A program made the translations under genes and the position numbers. A model generated the notes under the pieces. That model was not told the DNA's origin, ran no database searches, and saw nothing but the letters and a program-made list of their open reading frames with translations. DNA of 64,000 nt, from NCBI GenBank assembly GCA_017643025.1, contig JAEPOG010000002.1:1-64000 (forward strand), in the 5' to 3' direction. The DNA comes from Rhizobiaceae bacterium. GTDB lineage: Bacteria > Pseudomonadota > Alphaproteobacteria > Rhizobiales > Rhizobiaceae. Of this stretch, positions 53,001 through 61,604 are shown one piece after another (within the stretch, counting starts at the first letter, position 1; every line of letters begins with the position of its first letter).

Positions 53001-53543
53001 CCGGACATCATTCCGGGTGGCGCAGCCGCATCTCTGGAAACAGGGGTTCCGCAGTTCATGATGTCGATGTTGATACGGGCGGGCCTTCCGTCCAGGCGGG
53101 CGGCTATCGCGGCGATCCAGACCACCAACCCCGTCTTCGTAACGCCGGCCGAGATGCGTGCATGGCTGGAATCCGATGAAATCACGGCGTTTACCGACGC
53201 CGGCGACTGGCCAACGCCTGATACCGCCGCGCTCTGGGCGCGTTTCAGGACCGAGGCCCTCAGCGGCGGAATCCAGAAGTGGTCGATCGAACGCTACAAG
53301 AGGTTGCTCGACATTCCTGCGCACTCGGCGCCGCCGGCTGGGCTTTATCGGGTCATCACGGACGAGGGCGATGGGCGCACATGGCTGGCGACACCGGACT
53401 ATCGACGGGTGGTCCCCTTCAAAAAGCCGGCGGTAGATCCGAAGCCCAGCCTGTTCTCGGGAAGGTTGCCCGGGGCGACGGCGGTCGTGGATGCGCTGAG
53501 GGTAGGACGGGGCAAGTTGCGATGGCCTCGCGCGGACGCTTGA
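50028..53543 (+). CDS. hamB: HamB-like SF2 helicase, Hachiman defence
   Basis: A 1171-residue Ski2-like DEAD/DEAH helicase. An N-terminal helical region (about 300 residues) precedes motif I VALPTSAGKTR (near 316), Ia VTPLRALSAQTE, II VLDEGHMIG (near 414), III LSAILPSGDEL, and the second lobe with IVASPTLSQGLNLNAAVLLV and EEFANVAGRAGRAFVD. An acidic linker (DDEDEDDEAGGDEEES) and a long C-terminal domain follow. HamB senses abnormal DNA and controls HamA. The start is TTG at 50028, overlapping hamA by 14 bases. Confidence 0.88.
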   Translation: METTDELQAFLTRATQDGVQGRLLYRGAAWSLMRSDGVLPENAPPLGATIDTDLAEHGFALLRAAMALRTQAGSSELTNKAFERAGNAFEALVRNADPEAADRGFRRTIAATAYHLAGFSAVAYSLFNEAVGDLNLTPGEMAVMRLVLRDLDGLRAFVRGWLNDAAHGDDRIAAGLSGEDADVDEILAIVLNTTICRALAFFDFALETGEEEPLDAARSLLTTAVSLADNAENVPLWWITNLCRHLIDDLWQHSLHQNLPTEPPEGAAEKYPDLRRLFIGSLYARKNSEVELWPSQREAARRSTDVKDDLVVALPTSAGKTRVAEIAALMTLSSARRVLIVTPLRALSAQTERSFRKTFAPLGFSVSSLYGASGLSAGDEDALRSREIIIATPEKLDFALRSDPSLIDDVGLIVLDEGHMIGPSEREIRYETLVQRLLRRADSADRRIVCLSAILPSGDELDDLTAWIRADEPGDAVRSDWRPTRQRFGMLAWRARDARLTLDLTNNGPFLDHFVVQKPPRGREKKPYPRKTSHLALFAAWEFAAQGKRTLIFSTQANWVEGYGKQIVDLCKRGYLDSLLDDEVSIARALEVGKEWLGEDHPAVASLKAGVAIHHGRLPSPFLRELEVLLSEGVLKVIVASPTLSQGLNLNAAVLLVPALYRAGKPITGEEFANVAGRAGRAFVDVEGLIVHVMFDRVDWRSGEWRGLVASSKARTLKSGLIQIVAEILDRLAREDVLGRADAWEYLANAREAWKSPAEEAAIAAQLAVPPDGTNPDDEDEDDEAGGDEEESIDEEPLSELVERLDATVFGLVEALDADRADLPKLLDEALKGSLWARQIAREGEGMEAQHRKVFEARANLIWSVTTPQARRGHFAMGVGLEAGLTIDAMAEELGALIDRADAASLPGDVDELADALAGLGERLLAMRPFIPDKKNALPGNWKAILKQWVSGAEVSQIGPHNMRMVEEAFTYRLVWALEAIRTRRLTLGWSPDIIPGGAAASLETGVPQFMMSMLIRAGLPSRRAAIAAIQTTNPVFVTPAEMRAWLESDEITAFTDAGDWPTPDTAALWARFRTEALSGGIQKWSIERYKRLLDIPAHSAPPAGLYRVITDEGDGRTWLATPDYRRVVPFKKPAVDPKPSLFSGRLPGATAVVDALRVGRGKLRWPRADA

Positions 53544-53586
53544 GAGCGCGAGAGCTTTCGCCGCGGCTGAGGGCGCTGTCTGAAAC

Positions 53587-54930
53587 TTACGCCGCCAACT
53601 GCTCCAAAGCTTCTCCTGGCTGCATCGCTTGCGCGAACAGGCGGTTCATCGCTGCTTGGCGCGACTCGCGATCGAGTGCGTAGGAGCTGCGCTTGAATTG
53701 CACGCCATCGAGCAGGCCTTGGATATAACCAGCGACCGCATCTGCGGCCATGATCAAAGCCGTATCAACCGTGTGAATGTAGCGGCTGGTGACGGTGCCT
53801 TGCGCGTGCCCAAGCAACGCCGCGACTGTCGATTCGGTGAAGCCGAGATCGTTCGCCATGCTGGCGTAGCTGTGGCGCAGGACGTGCGGGGTAATCCCGG
53901 CAAGCGGTGTGTTCTCCAGTATCTTGTGCCAGTGCTTCGGAAACCCGACCAGCGGCTTGCCTTCGATGGTGCCGCCAAAGACTGGGCCGGCTGCATGCTC
54001 CGGCCGGCGCGCATTGAGAAGGTCGACCACCGGGAGTCCGATCGGTCGAACTGAAGCACCTTCCTTGCTGTCGGTGAGCCGCAGGCAGCTATTATCGCTG
54101 TCCACTTCGGGCCAGATGAGATTGATGATCTCGCCACGCCGGCACCCCGTGAGCGCGATGGCCTTCCCCATCTCCGCAGCGGTTGCGAGCTGATCGTCTT
54201 GAGACGCCTTCTTGAGGAGCTTTCCTAGCAAGCGATACTCGTCCTCCGAGAGACGCCGGGTGCGCTTCTGGTCGGCAGCCTTACGGATGCCGTGAGCCGG
54301 ATTAGCGTCGATGATCCCACTCTCGCGGGCGTAGGTCAGGATGGCGCCGAGCAGGCCGACCGTGCGCGTGCCCGTGCCGATGCCGCCACGCACGATCGAG
54401 CGGCCGCGCTTCTTGGTCTTCTGATCGGCTTTGGTCTTCCCGGATGCGACGTCGCGCATGAAGCGCGTCACGTCTGCGGCGGTGATGTCTTTCACGCGCC
54501 GCGTGCCGAGCAGCGGAATAATGTGACGCCGGATGCGTCCCTCATCGGTGTAGATGGTGGACGCCTTTTTCGGGCGGCGCTTCTTGCCGAGGATCAATCC
54601 GTTCTTCGCGTCCTCGAGATAGCGCTCGCACAGCTCCTTGATGGTGACGGCCTTATGGTCGAGCTCGCGCTCTTCGGCCGGATTGTCGCCTTGCGCGATG
54701 CGGCCGAGCAAGATGCGCGCCTGCACGCGCGCAGTGTCCGGCGTCCAGACTCCGTGCATGCCGATGGTGAAGCGTCGTGTGCGACCCTTGGCACGATACT
54801 GCACCAGGTAGCTGCGCTTCCCCGATTTGAAGACGCGCAGCCCGAAGCCGGGCAGCTCGTCGTCCCAGATGAAATAGTCTTTCTCGCCGGCTTCGGCCTG
54901 ATCGACACTACGTTTGCTTAGCTTCGCCAT
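53587..54930 (-). CDS. int: Tyrosine integrase of the ICE
   Basis: A 447-residue phage-type integrase with an N-terminal arm-binding DUF4102 domain (MAKLSKRSVDQAEAGEKDYF, GFGLRVFKSGKRSYLVQYRA) and a catalytic domain with Arg in LTGCRRGEI, the HVLRHSYA box, GHAQGTVTSRYIH with His and the nucleophile Tyr. The ATG at 54930 is chosen; the upstream frame adds 30 atypical residues. It converges on hamB and its 5' end faces attR, 195 bp away. It should recombine at the 3' end of a tRNA-Arg gene. Confidence 0.95.
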   Translation of the reverse strand: MAKLSKRSVDQAEAGEKDYFIWDDELPGFGLRVFKSGKRSYLVQYRAKGRTRRFTIGMHGVWTPDTARVQARILLGRIAQGDNPAEERELDHKAVTIKELCERYLEDAKNGLILGKKRRPKKASTIYTDEGRIRRHIIPLLGTRRVKDITAADVTRFMRDVASGKTKADQKTKKRGRSIVRGGIGTGTRTVGLLGAILTYARESGIIDANPAHGIRKAADQKRTRRLSEDEYRLLGKLLKKASQDDQLATAAEMGKAIALTGCRRGEIINLIWPEVDSDNSCLRLTDSKEGASVRPIGLPVVDLLNARRPEHAAGPVFGGTIEGKPLVGFPKHWHKILENTPLAGITPHVLRHSYASMANDLGFTESTVAALLGHAQGTVTSRYIHTVDTALIMAADAVAGYIQGLLDGVQFKRSSYALDRESRQAAMNRLFAQAMQPGEALEQLAA

Positions 54931-54954
54931 GTGACATACTCCGGCGGCTGCGCC

Positions 54955-54993
54955 GCTTCCGTTGGACCGCTTCCGCGGAAGCACCGCGGAAGC
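54955..54993. repeat. Cluster of short repeats near attR (putative integrase arm sites)
   Basis: Four copies of a heptamer in a 39-bp segment: GCTTCCG at 54955-54961 and 54969-54975, and its complement CGGAAGC at 54976-54982 and 54987-54993. The middle two form a 14-bp perfect palindrome. The position between int and att suits arm-type binding or int autoregulation. Confidence 0.55.
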
Positions 54994-55125
54994 ACGCAGG
55001 CGGAAATTCGGGGTCATCACAGGATACTGGCTTCGGATTGGATCGCCAGAAAAGATAAATGCCTACAGTGGGTTAGCGTGGTCTAGCGTACGAATAGAAA
55101 CTGTGGCGTATATCGTCTTTTCGGG

Positions 55126-55170
55126 CTCCGAAGGCAGAGGTCACAGGTTCGAATCCTGTCGGGTGCGCCA
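55126..55170 (+). other. attR: attR: displaced 3' end of a tRNA-Arg(CCG) gene
   Basis: The sequence begins CTCCGAA, the anticodon loop of tRNA-Arg(CCG). It continues through the 3' anticodon stem GGCAG, the variable loop, the T-arm ACAGG-TTCGAAT-CCTGT and the 3' acceptor strand to CCA (55168-55170). Upstream bases do not form the 5' half, so this is not a functional tRNA gene. It is the 45-bp segment expected at the far end of an element inserted in the tRNA 3' end. Confidence 0.85.
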
Positions 55171-55316
55171 GTAGCCCGCCCTTGCACGCCGGTACCTGCC
55201 CCAATATTGAATGGCATGGCTGTTTGTTGCGGCTCGATATCCGCTTTGACCAGGGCGCGGACACCCTTTCGTTCCGGCGGAAATGGAGTGGTTGCGCGCA
55301 AGCCGGAGCTGCCCCG
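55171..55316. other. First host DNA after the ICE
   Basis: A short stretch without gene. A promoter for the next gene may lie here, but none is clear. Confidence 0.4.
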
Positions 55317-57887
55317 ATGAACATCGTCGAGGTATTGGCCAGCTCCGCCCTGTTCGGTCAGCTCGACAGGAACGCCGTTGCGGCCATCGCAGACAATGCG
55401 CAGCTGCGCTACGCCGGTCTCGATGAGGTCCTGTACCAGACCGGCGAGACCGCCGATTCTCTTTTCCTGATCCACACCGCCGATGGAAATGCCGCCGGAC
55501 CGGCAATTCAGATCGCCTTTGGCGACGGCGGCGGGTCTCATGTCGGATTTCGCCTGATGACCGGCGAAGTGGCCGGCGATGTGGAGCTACTGTTGGGCGG
55601 CCTCGCGCCCAAGGCCCGCAAGCGCGTGAGCGCAGCGCGCGCCCTCGCGAAGATCCAGCTTATCGAGGTGCCATTCTCCTGCCTGGCGGACGCCCTCGAA
55701 AACCGGGCGTTCCGGCAGCGGCTGGTTCGCGATGCCACGAAACGCCTGACCGATATCGCGCTCGACTATGCGGCGCGCGGCTCGATGCATCCCGAGGTCG
55801 GCTTTGCGTGCGGTCTTCTGGAACTGCTCGACGATTACGGCCAACGGGCTGGCAACAAGGGCACGTTCCCGCACAGGCTGAAGCAACAGGAAATCGCCGA
55901 CGCCCTCGGCATGTCCCGGCGGCATTTGTCCAATCGTCTTTCCGACTGGTCGTCGCGGGGATTGCTGGAAACGATACCGCTGCAGTTGCTCGACATCGCC
56001 CGGATCGAACGCATCGCGTCACTTGCGGATGGCGCCAGCGCAACCGTGCTGGGAGCGGCAATCGAGGATGTCGAGGAGCTGGTGGGACGGGGACGCCTCG
56101 CCGAAGCCAGCCAGGCGGCGGTCGATATGCTGATCCTGCTTCCCGGCAATCCGGTCTTCGCCTATCTCCTCGCCCTTGTCAGCGTGCGCACGGGAGCGTG
56201 GAAGCAGGCCTTCGAAATAGCGTCGATGCCGGGCTTCGCGTGGGACGGCTCGATGGCCAGGCTGAAGGACGCGCTTCGCGAAGCGTGGTCGCGTTCGCTG
56301 CAAACGCGCCGGGGGCCGCCGCGCGACGACGACGCGGACGAGGAAATCGCGCTTCGCAACCTTCTCGAACAGCGCCTGCCTAACCTCGCCGTCGATGTCG
56401 GCGCCCTGCGTGCGCGTTTGCAGAAGGACCTGCTCTTCCAACTGGACCCGCAGGGCGAGGCATTTTCCCGGCATGCCAGCTCGGCCGCGCTGCTCTATGG
56501 GCAGGTCCACGAGGCGAGCCCCAACCATTACTGCGCCATAAACGCAGCGACGCTCCACCTCGTCACCGGCGACCGAGCGGCGGCGCGCCGGCATGCCGAA
56601 GACGCCAAGCGCATGGCGCAACGGGAGGGTGAGAACTACTGGTCACTAGCGTCCTGCGGCGAGGCCAGCCTCGTTCTTGGCAAGCCCGAGGAGGCGAAAG
56701 CGTTCTTCGTTGCCGCGCGGGCACAACCCGATGCCGATCTGGCCAAGATTACGAGCACACGCCGCCAGCTTCGCCTGATGAGGGAGTTCACGGACGTCGA
56801 GACCGAAGGTGCCTGGAACAGCATCGATCCCGGACGGCCTGTCTTTTTCAGCGGACCTCTGATGACACCCAAAGACGGGACGGAGGAAGAACTGGCCGCG
56901 GCCGAGCGGGTGCTCGCGGACCGTTTCGGCGAATGGCTGGCAGCCCGCGACATCCCTTTCGCCTACTCGGCGGCGGCTTGCGGAGCCGACATCATTTTCG
57001 CCGAGGCCGTCATCAGAGCCGGGATTCCGCTTCACATCGTTCTGCCATTTTCGATCACGCGCTTTTGCGAGCTTTCGGTGAAAATCGGCAGCGCGGCCAA
57101 CTGGGAAAGCCGGTACTTCGCCTGCCTCGACCGGGCCGCCAGCGTGACCGAGCTGTGGCGCGACGACGCCGGACCGACTGCGATCGACCACTATTTCCAC
57201 CAGGGGAACCGCCACATGGCGGGAGAGGTCATCTTCGCCGCGCACACAATCCTCACCGACCCGCTCATGCTCGCCGTCATCGACAAGCGCAAGATTGCGA
57301 ATGCCGCCGGCGCCAAACACCAGGTGAACGAATTCCAGGCGATCGGCTACGAGGTGGACATCATACCCTCGCCATTCGAGCGCCGCGCTTCCGCGTCAGG
57401 CAACAAGACCAAAAGTCCGTTTGCGCCGGTGGTGTTCGCTTTCTCCCGGGCCCAACAGGACAATTCCGCCGTGGGCGGTCTGCTCGCCCGTGCGGGCTTC
57501 GCCACCCGCTCGCTGAAGGATCGCAGGATGGCAGGTCACCTGTTGTGCGACAGCTTCGGCGATGCGCTCAACGTCGCGGCCCAGATATCGCGTCAGGCGG
57601 CACAGGATGGCGTGTCGGTGCGTGTCGTTTGTGATTGCGGTCCTGTGCGCCAGCGGGACGGCTCGGCCAACCTCGACGCCTTGCTGAAGCTTGAGGCGGC
57701 GGGCGATCTCACCGCTATCGCGGTGGGAGACGTCTTCGCCACAAATCCCTTCGTCATGGCCGACCTGGCGACCGCCGGAAATCCCGCGCGCTACACCGCG
57801 GTTACGCTGGCAGCTGGCGAGGAGCGGGCGGGCCAAAGCATAGGGTTGCGAGGATCAAGAACTATCTACAAATTCGGCGACCACTGA
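55317..57887 (+). CDS. CRP-like / TPR / SLOG-like / degenerate cyclase fusion protein
   Basis: An 856-residue multidomain protein. Residues 1-115 resemble a cyclic-nucleotide-binding domain (LFGQLDRNAVAAIADNAQLR). Residues about 185-225 form a Crp-type HTH (LKQQEIADALGMSRRHLSNR). A helical repeat region follows (230-520; HYCAINAATLHLVTGDRAAA, as in TRAFs/DUF4071 TPRs). About 545-700 is SLOG-like (AACGADIIFAEAVIRAGIPL, HIVLPFS). The last 140 residues resemble a class III cyclase domain (SFGDALNVAAQISRQAAQ) but lack the metal-binding aspartates (VVFAFSRAQQ). The ATG at 55317 has GGAG upstream. It heads the signalling cluster and may sense a nucleotide. Confidence 0.75.
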   Translation: MNIVEVLASSALFGQLDRNAVAAIADNAQLRYAGLDEVLYQTGETADSLFLIHTADGNAAGPAIQIAFGDGGGSHVGFRLMTGEVAGDVELLLGGLAPKARKRVSAARALAKIQLIEVPFSCLADALENRAFRQRLVRDATKRLTDIALDYAARGSMHPEVGFACGLLELLDDYGQRAGNKGTFPHRLKQQEIADALGMSRRHLSNRLSDWSSRGLLETIPLQLLDIARIERIASLADGASATVLGAAIEDVEELVGRGRLAEASQAAVDMLILLPGNPVFAYLLALVSVRTGAWKQAFEIASMPGFAWDGSMARLKDALREAWSRSLQTRRGPPRDDDADEEIALRNLLEQRLPNLAVDVGALRARLQKDLLFQLDPQGEAFSRHASSAALLYGQVHEASPNHYCAINAATLHLVTGDRAAARRHAEDAKRMAQREGENYWSLASCGEASLVLGKPEEAKAFFVAARAQPDADLAKITSTRRQLRLMREFTDVETEGAWNSIDPGRPVFFSGPLMTPKDGTEEELAAAERVLADRFGEWLAARDIPFAYSAAACGADIIFAEAVIRAGIPLHIVLPFSITRFCELSVKIGSAANWESRYFACLDRAASVTELWRDDAGPTAIDHYFHQGNRHMAGEVIFAAHTILTDPLMLAVIDKRKIANAAGAKHQVNEFQAIGYEVDIIPSPFERRASASGNKTKSPFAPVVFAFSRAQQDNSAVGGLLARAGFATRSLKDRRMAGHLLCDSFGDALNVAAQISRQAAQDGVSVRVVCDCGPVRQRDGSANLDALLKLEAAGDLTAIAVGDVFATNPFVMADLATAGNPARYTAVTLAAGEERAGQSIGLRGSRTIYKFGDH

Positions 57888-57955
57888 CCCAGTAAGTCAA
57901 GAAAAAGCCCGATTGGCACTAAAGTCTTCGTTCGGGTTCGGAATGTGAGGCGACA

Positions 57956-59743
57956 ATGGGGTTTTGGGACTGCTCCGACAGACTCGCCGCGGCGCGCGCA
58001 CGCAAGATGAAGCAGGCGCAGCTCGACGGCGAGCTTGTACTTGCAATGGCAGGCGCGGACGGGAGCGAGCAGACGTTTCCGCGCCATCTCTCCAGTGTGA
58101 AAGTAGGGCGTGAGGCAGGCTGGGCCGATTACGCGATGCCTCCGACCGACCGCAACGTGTCATCCCGCCACCTGGAGTTGCGACGGCAGGCGAGCGGCCA
58201 GTGGTTTGTCGAGAGGCAGGGCGAGAATTTCATCGCCGTCAACGGCAAACCCGTCAAATCGACAGCGGTTCTCTATCCCGGCGACGTGCTGACCCTTGGC
58301 AACGACAAGGGCCCGCAAATTCGCTTCGACCTGAAGGCTGCGCCCGAAGCCAGCCTCACCGGAAGCATCCGGACTTTCACGCAGCAGGCAGTCCAAAGCA
58401 CGGAGGACCTGCTTTGCGCGCATATGCGCAAGACAGTGGCCGGCTTCGCCGTGCTCGCGGTCGCGATAACCGCGGTCGGCGGATTTTCGCTTTACAGTAT
58501 TGGAGAGCGCGACCGAAAAATCGCCGCGCTGACTGAGCATCTGAAACTCGCGGCTCACGTGGTCGTCCTTCGCGCCGAAGACGATCAACGCGAGGCGATC
58601 GCAACGGCATGGCCGATAAGCGAAACGGAGATGGTCACCAACGCGCATGTGGCAGACGCAATCGTCCGCGCACTAAGAGGCTCAGGCGGCAACCGCGAAG
58701 TACTGGTGCTTGGGAAAGCTTCCGACGGCGGCGAGCCTACCATGCATCGCGTGGTTACGGAGAACATTCGCGTTCATCCCGGTTATGAGGCGTTCAACAA
58801 TTTCGCAACCACCGGGCAAGGTGCACTCGGTTTCCAGACCCTGAACGGGAACTTTGCGCAGACGCCGCTGCCACGCGGATACGACCTGGCAATCTTGCCG
58901 ATTGAAACACCTGTTGATCCGGCGCGAGTCATGCGGACACGAGCCGTTGACCACCCGCTGCGCGCCAACGACGAGATCTGGTTCGGAGGCTACCTCCTGC
59001 GGGGTGTCGATGGTTGCGACGTATCAGGATATGAACCCGATCCCGATATCCAGCGGGGAGCGATCAGCAGACTAGCCAACTTTTTCAACGCACCTTCGGA
59101 CGACTTACCGGAGCACCAGCGCCTGATCCGCCACTCGGTCCCGGTAACGGGCGGTGCAAGCGGGGGGCCGATCGTCGATATCGACGGATTTGTTGTCGGC
59201 GTCGTAACCGCGGGTACTGTCGTTCCCGTTTCCTCGGCTCCGTCAACCGCCGTTGAGACTGCATGCTCCGGAGGCTCCCGCGCGCCAAGCGCGGTGCAGG
59301 TCAACTTTGCCCAGCGTGCCGACCTCGTGGAGCACCTGCTGGGCGCGGAATTCGACGATGACCAGGAAATGGAGTTCTGGGCGGGCGAGGCCAGCCGCTA
59401 TGTAAGCCACGCCGCCTATCTCGAAGAAAAACTGCTGGCGTCAGCAAACAGGGATCATCAGGTCCCTTTCCGTCTGGTCATGAACCTGCCGCCCGAGCCA
59501 CGCGGTCTTGTTTCTGAGCACCGGGTGAGCCTGCGCGCGGGCCGCGACTATCTCATCACGCTGTACTCGAAGTCGCCCACGCCTCTACAGGCGTTCCTCA
59601 AGGCCGGCGACCAGGACCTTGGACAGGACATGGGCCGCGCCGCTCATATCAGCTTCGAGGCGGATCAAGACCTGGAGGCAACGATCTCGGTTGTCTCGCA
59701 ATCCCAGGGCGACTACACGCTCAAGGTGTTCGAGGCCGATTAG
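57956..59743 (+). CDS. FHA-domain, membrane-anchored trypsin-like protease
   Basis: A 595-residue protein. Residues 45-125 are an FHA phosphothreonine-binding domain (Arg52, Ser70-Arg71-His72, Asn96). One membrane helix follows (about 161-181, VAGFAVLAVAITAVGGFSLY). A serine-protease domain has His231 (VTNAHVAD), Asp310 (GYDLAILPIE) and Ser402 (TGGASGGPIVD), all three catalytic residues. The last 130 residues are a beta-rich domain. Topology predicts FHA inside and protease outside. The cytoplasmic FHA could read a phosphorylation made by the kinase gene next door, whose end overlaps this gene by three bases. Confidence 0.85.
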   Translation: MGFWDCSDRLAAARARKMKQAQLDGELVLAMAGADGSEQTFPRHLSSVKVGREAGWADYAMPPTDRNVSSRHLELRRQASGQWFVERQGENFIAVNGKPVKSTAVLYPGDVLTLGNDKGPQIRFDLKAAPEASLTGSIRTFTQQAVQSTEDLLCAHMRKTVAGFAVLAVAITAVGGFSLYSIGERDRKIAALTEHLKLAAHVVVLRAEDDQREAIATAWPISETEMVTNAHVADAIVRALRGSGGNREVLVLGKASDGGEPTMHRVVTENIRVHPGYEAFNNFATTGQGALGFQTLNGNFAQTPLPRGYDLAILPIETPVDPARVMRTRAVDHPLRANDEIWFGGYLLRGVDGCDVSGYEPDPDIQRGAISRLANFFNAPSDDLPEHQRLIRHSVPVTGGASGGPIVDIDGFVVGVVTAGTVVPVSSAPSTAVETACSGGSRAPSAVQVNFAQRADLVEHLLGAEFDDDQEMEFWAGEASRYVSHAAYLEEKLLASANRDHQVPFRLVMNLPPEPRGLVSEHRVSLRAGRDYLITLYSKSPTPLQAFLKAGDQDLGQDMGRAAHISFEADQDLEATISVVSQSQGDYTLKVFEAD

Positions 59744-61539
59744 AGCGCCGCCAGTTCGTGCTCCAGTTCCAGCGTGGCGGCCGCCTGCCTGAGCGAAGTT
59801 GGACGCTTGGCTGGATTTGCGCTGGTGAGTTCGGCGACAAGGCGCTGAAGCCGGTTGGGCCGCGCCCCTGCCGAAAGACGCCGGAAAAGCCCGCCCTGCT
59901 CCTGTGGCAGCAGTTCCTTCAACATCGTTCCGAAGGCGAAAACGTCCTGACTTGCCTCTGCTTTCAGGCCGGGATTCCCAGCCAGTTCGGGCGCGGCATA
60001 GGGCGGCGTGCCGCGCGGGGCGACGATATCGCCATTGTCGCCGATATAGGCGGAAAGCCCGAGATCGACGATGACCGGCCGGCGGCTCTCGTCGATCATG
60101 ATGTTTTCCGGCTTGATGTCGCGGTGCACGACACCTGCCTCATGCAAGGCATTCAGCGCTTCGGCGATCCGGGCAAGAATTCCCAAAAGCACCTGCCTGC
60201 TCTGCCCACCCTCGCTGAACCGCCTTAGCGTGACGCCCCTGATGAAATCCTGAACGACAACGATCGACGAGCCTTCGACAAAGGCATCGTGGATCGTAAC
60301 CAGACCCGGATAACGCACGGCCCGCGCTGCTTCCAGCTCCGACTTTGCGTCACGCAGGAGCTGCTTGTAGGAATCGCCATCCAATCCCGCGCTGAAGTCG
60401 ACCGTCTTTATCGCTCTCTCTGCGCCTGTCTCCAGGTCATAAGCCCGGCGCACGGTTCCGTTGCCGCCGCGGCCCAGCACCTCGCAGAAGACGTAGCGCT
60501 CCCGCAGCAACGTTTCCGTAGCCCCGGTGATGACGTGCTGGCCGCAAAGCAGGATGCTGCTGCGCGCCCGCTCGGCAATGCGCGCATTGCCCTCGCGCAG
60601 CGCAATGGCCAGCGCGGCGCCCGCCTCGTCCATCGCAACTGCGTGGTCGCCCTCCTCGATCACCGCATCGCAGAGCGCAAGCCTGGCAGCCGCCTCGCGA
60701 AGGTGCAGCCCGTCTTCCCGGCAGCGGTCGATGACGGCGCGCAAGCGGTCGTGCCTGCCGGGTTCATCGCCCTCGGCATCAACCTCCAGATTGATCAGGT
60801 CGTATTCGGTCCACTCCCACGCCCCGCGATCCTCCGGCAACAAGGCACGGGCTTCGCTGAGGAGCGCAATGGCCATGTCCCTTTGACCAAGGGCGTTTTG
60901 CGCGCGCACATGCTCGATGGCCAGCAGCCACCGCAGCCGGTCGTTGAACTTGTCGGCCTCGGCAGAGATATCCTGCACGAGGCGGACGCACGCCTCGTGC
61001 CGCCCGACATCGTTGAGCGCCTGCAGAAGTCCGATCTGCGCCCGCGCACGCTCGTTCTCGGGCAGGCCGGGAAGCGCGAGCGCCGTTTCGAAACTGGCCG
61101 CCGCCACGCCGTACCGTCCCAGCTCCTTGTTGACGCGTCCGCCTTCAGCGACGGCGCAGGCCAATGCGCGGTCCTGGCCCGTGGCAAGCGCCTCCTGGTG
61201 CGCCCGCAACACCTCCATCGCAGCCAGATATCCCCGCCCCTGCCAGGCATAGATGATCGCGAAGACGCGAGAAATGTCGCTCCGGTACGCCTCGCCGCCC
61301 GGTTGCTGCGCCAGGTTTCGCGCTTCGAGCAGGGTGGCGAGCGCCTCCGACGGATTTCTCAGGCGATTGAGCACCTGTGCCCTGGCAAGGAGGTAGCGGG
61401 CGCGAAGCCCGAGATCGTCACCGACTTCGGGTGCAAGAGACTCGACCGACTGCCAAAGCACGTCGGGCGGCGTATTTTCCGCAATGCCCTTCTCGAGCGA
61501 TGCAAGCCCCTGTGACACCGCCCCTCCAACCCGGACCAT
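59740..61539 (-). CDS. Serine/threonine protein kinase with N-terminal TPRs
   Basis: A 599-residue kinase. The first 330 residues are helical TPR-like repeats; the C-terminal 250 are an STPK: Gly loop EVLGRGGNGTVRRAYD, ATP-binding Lys in ERAIKTVDF, catalytic loop VVHRDIKPENIMID, DLG in place of DFG (VIVDLGLSAYIGDN), and GTPPYAAPELAGNPG. No transmembrane segment is seen, so it is cytosolic. The ATG at 61539 (MVRVGGAVSQGL) is favoured over longer frames. It converges on the FHA-protease gene (3-base overlap) and is divergent from the trypsin gene, which it may control. Confidence 0.9.
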   Translation of the reverse strand: MVRVGGAVSQGLASLEKGIAENTPPDVLWQSVESLAPEVGDDLGLRARYLLARAQVLNRLRNPSEALATLLEARNLAQQPGGEAYRSDISRVFAIIYAWQGRGYLAAMEVLRAHQEALATGQDRALACAVAEGGRVNKELGRYGVAAASFETALALPGLPENERARAQIGLLQALNDVGRHEACVRLVQDISAEADKFNDRLRWLLAIEHVRAQNALGQRDMAIALLSEARALLPEDRGAWEWTEYDLINLEVDAEGDEPGRHDRLRAVIDRCREDGLHLREAAARLALCDAVIEEGDHAVAMDEAGAALAIALREGNARIAERARSSILLCGQHVITGATETLLRERYVFCEVLGRGGNGTVRRAYDLETGAERAIKTVDFSAGLDGDSYKQLLRDAKSELEAARAVRYPGLVTIHDAFVEGSSIVVVQDFIRGVTLRRFSEGGQSRQVLLGILARIAEALNALHEAGVVHRDIKPENIMIDESRRPVIVDLGLSAYIGDNGDIVAPRGTPPYAAPELAGNPGLKAEASQDVFAFGTMLKELLPQEQGGLFRRLSAGARPNRLQRLVAELTSANPAKRPTSLRQAAATLELEHELAAL

Positions 61540-61604
61540 AGCCTTGATGTCGACCGAATTTATTACCCATACTGCATTGGGTGCAATGCTTGGGAGGCTT
61601 GACC

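Noticed and set aside
55080..55170. Complete tRNA gene at the ICE end
   Set aside because: The 5' half (acceptor, D-arm, 5' anticodon stem) is absent; only the segment from the anticodon loop on is tRNA-like.
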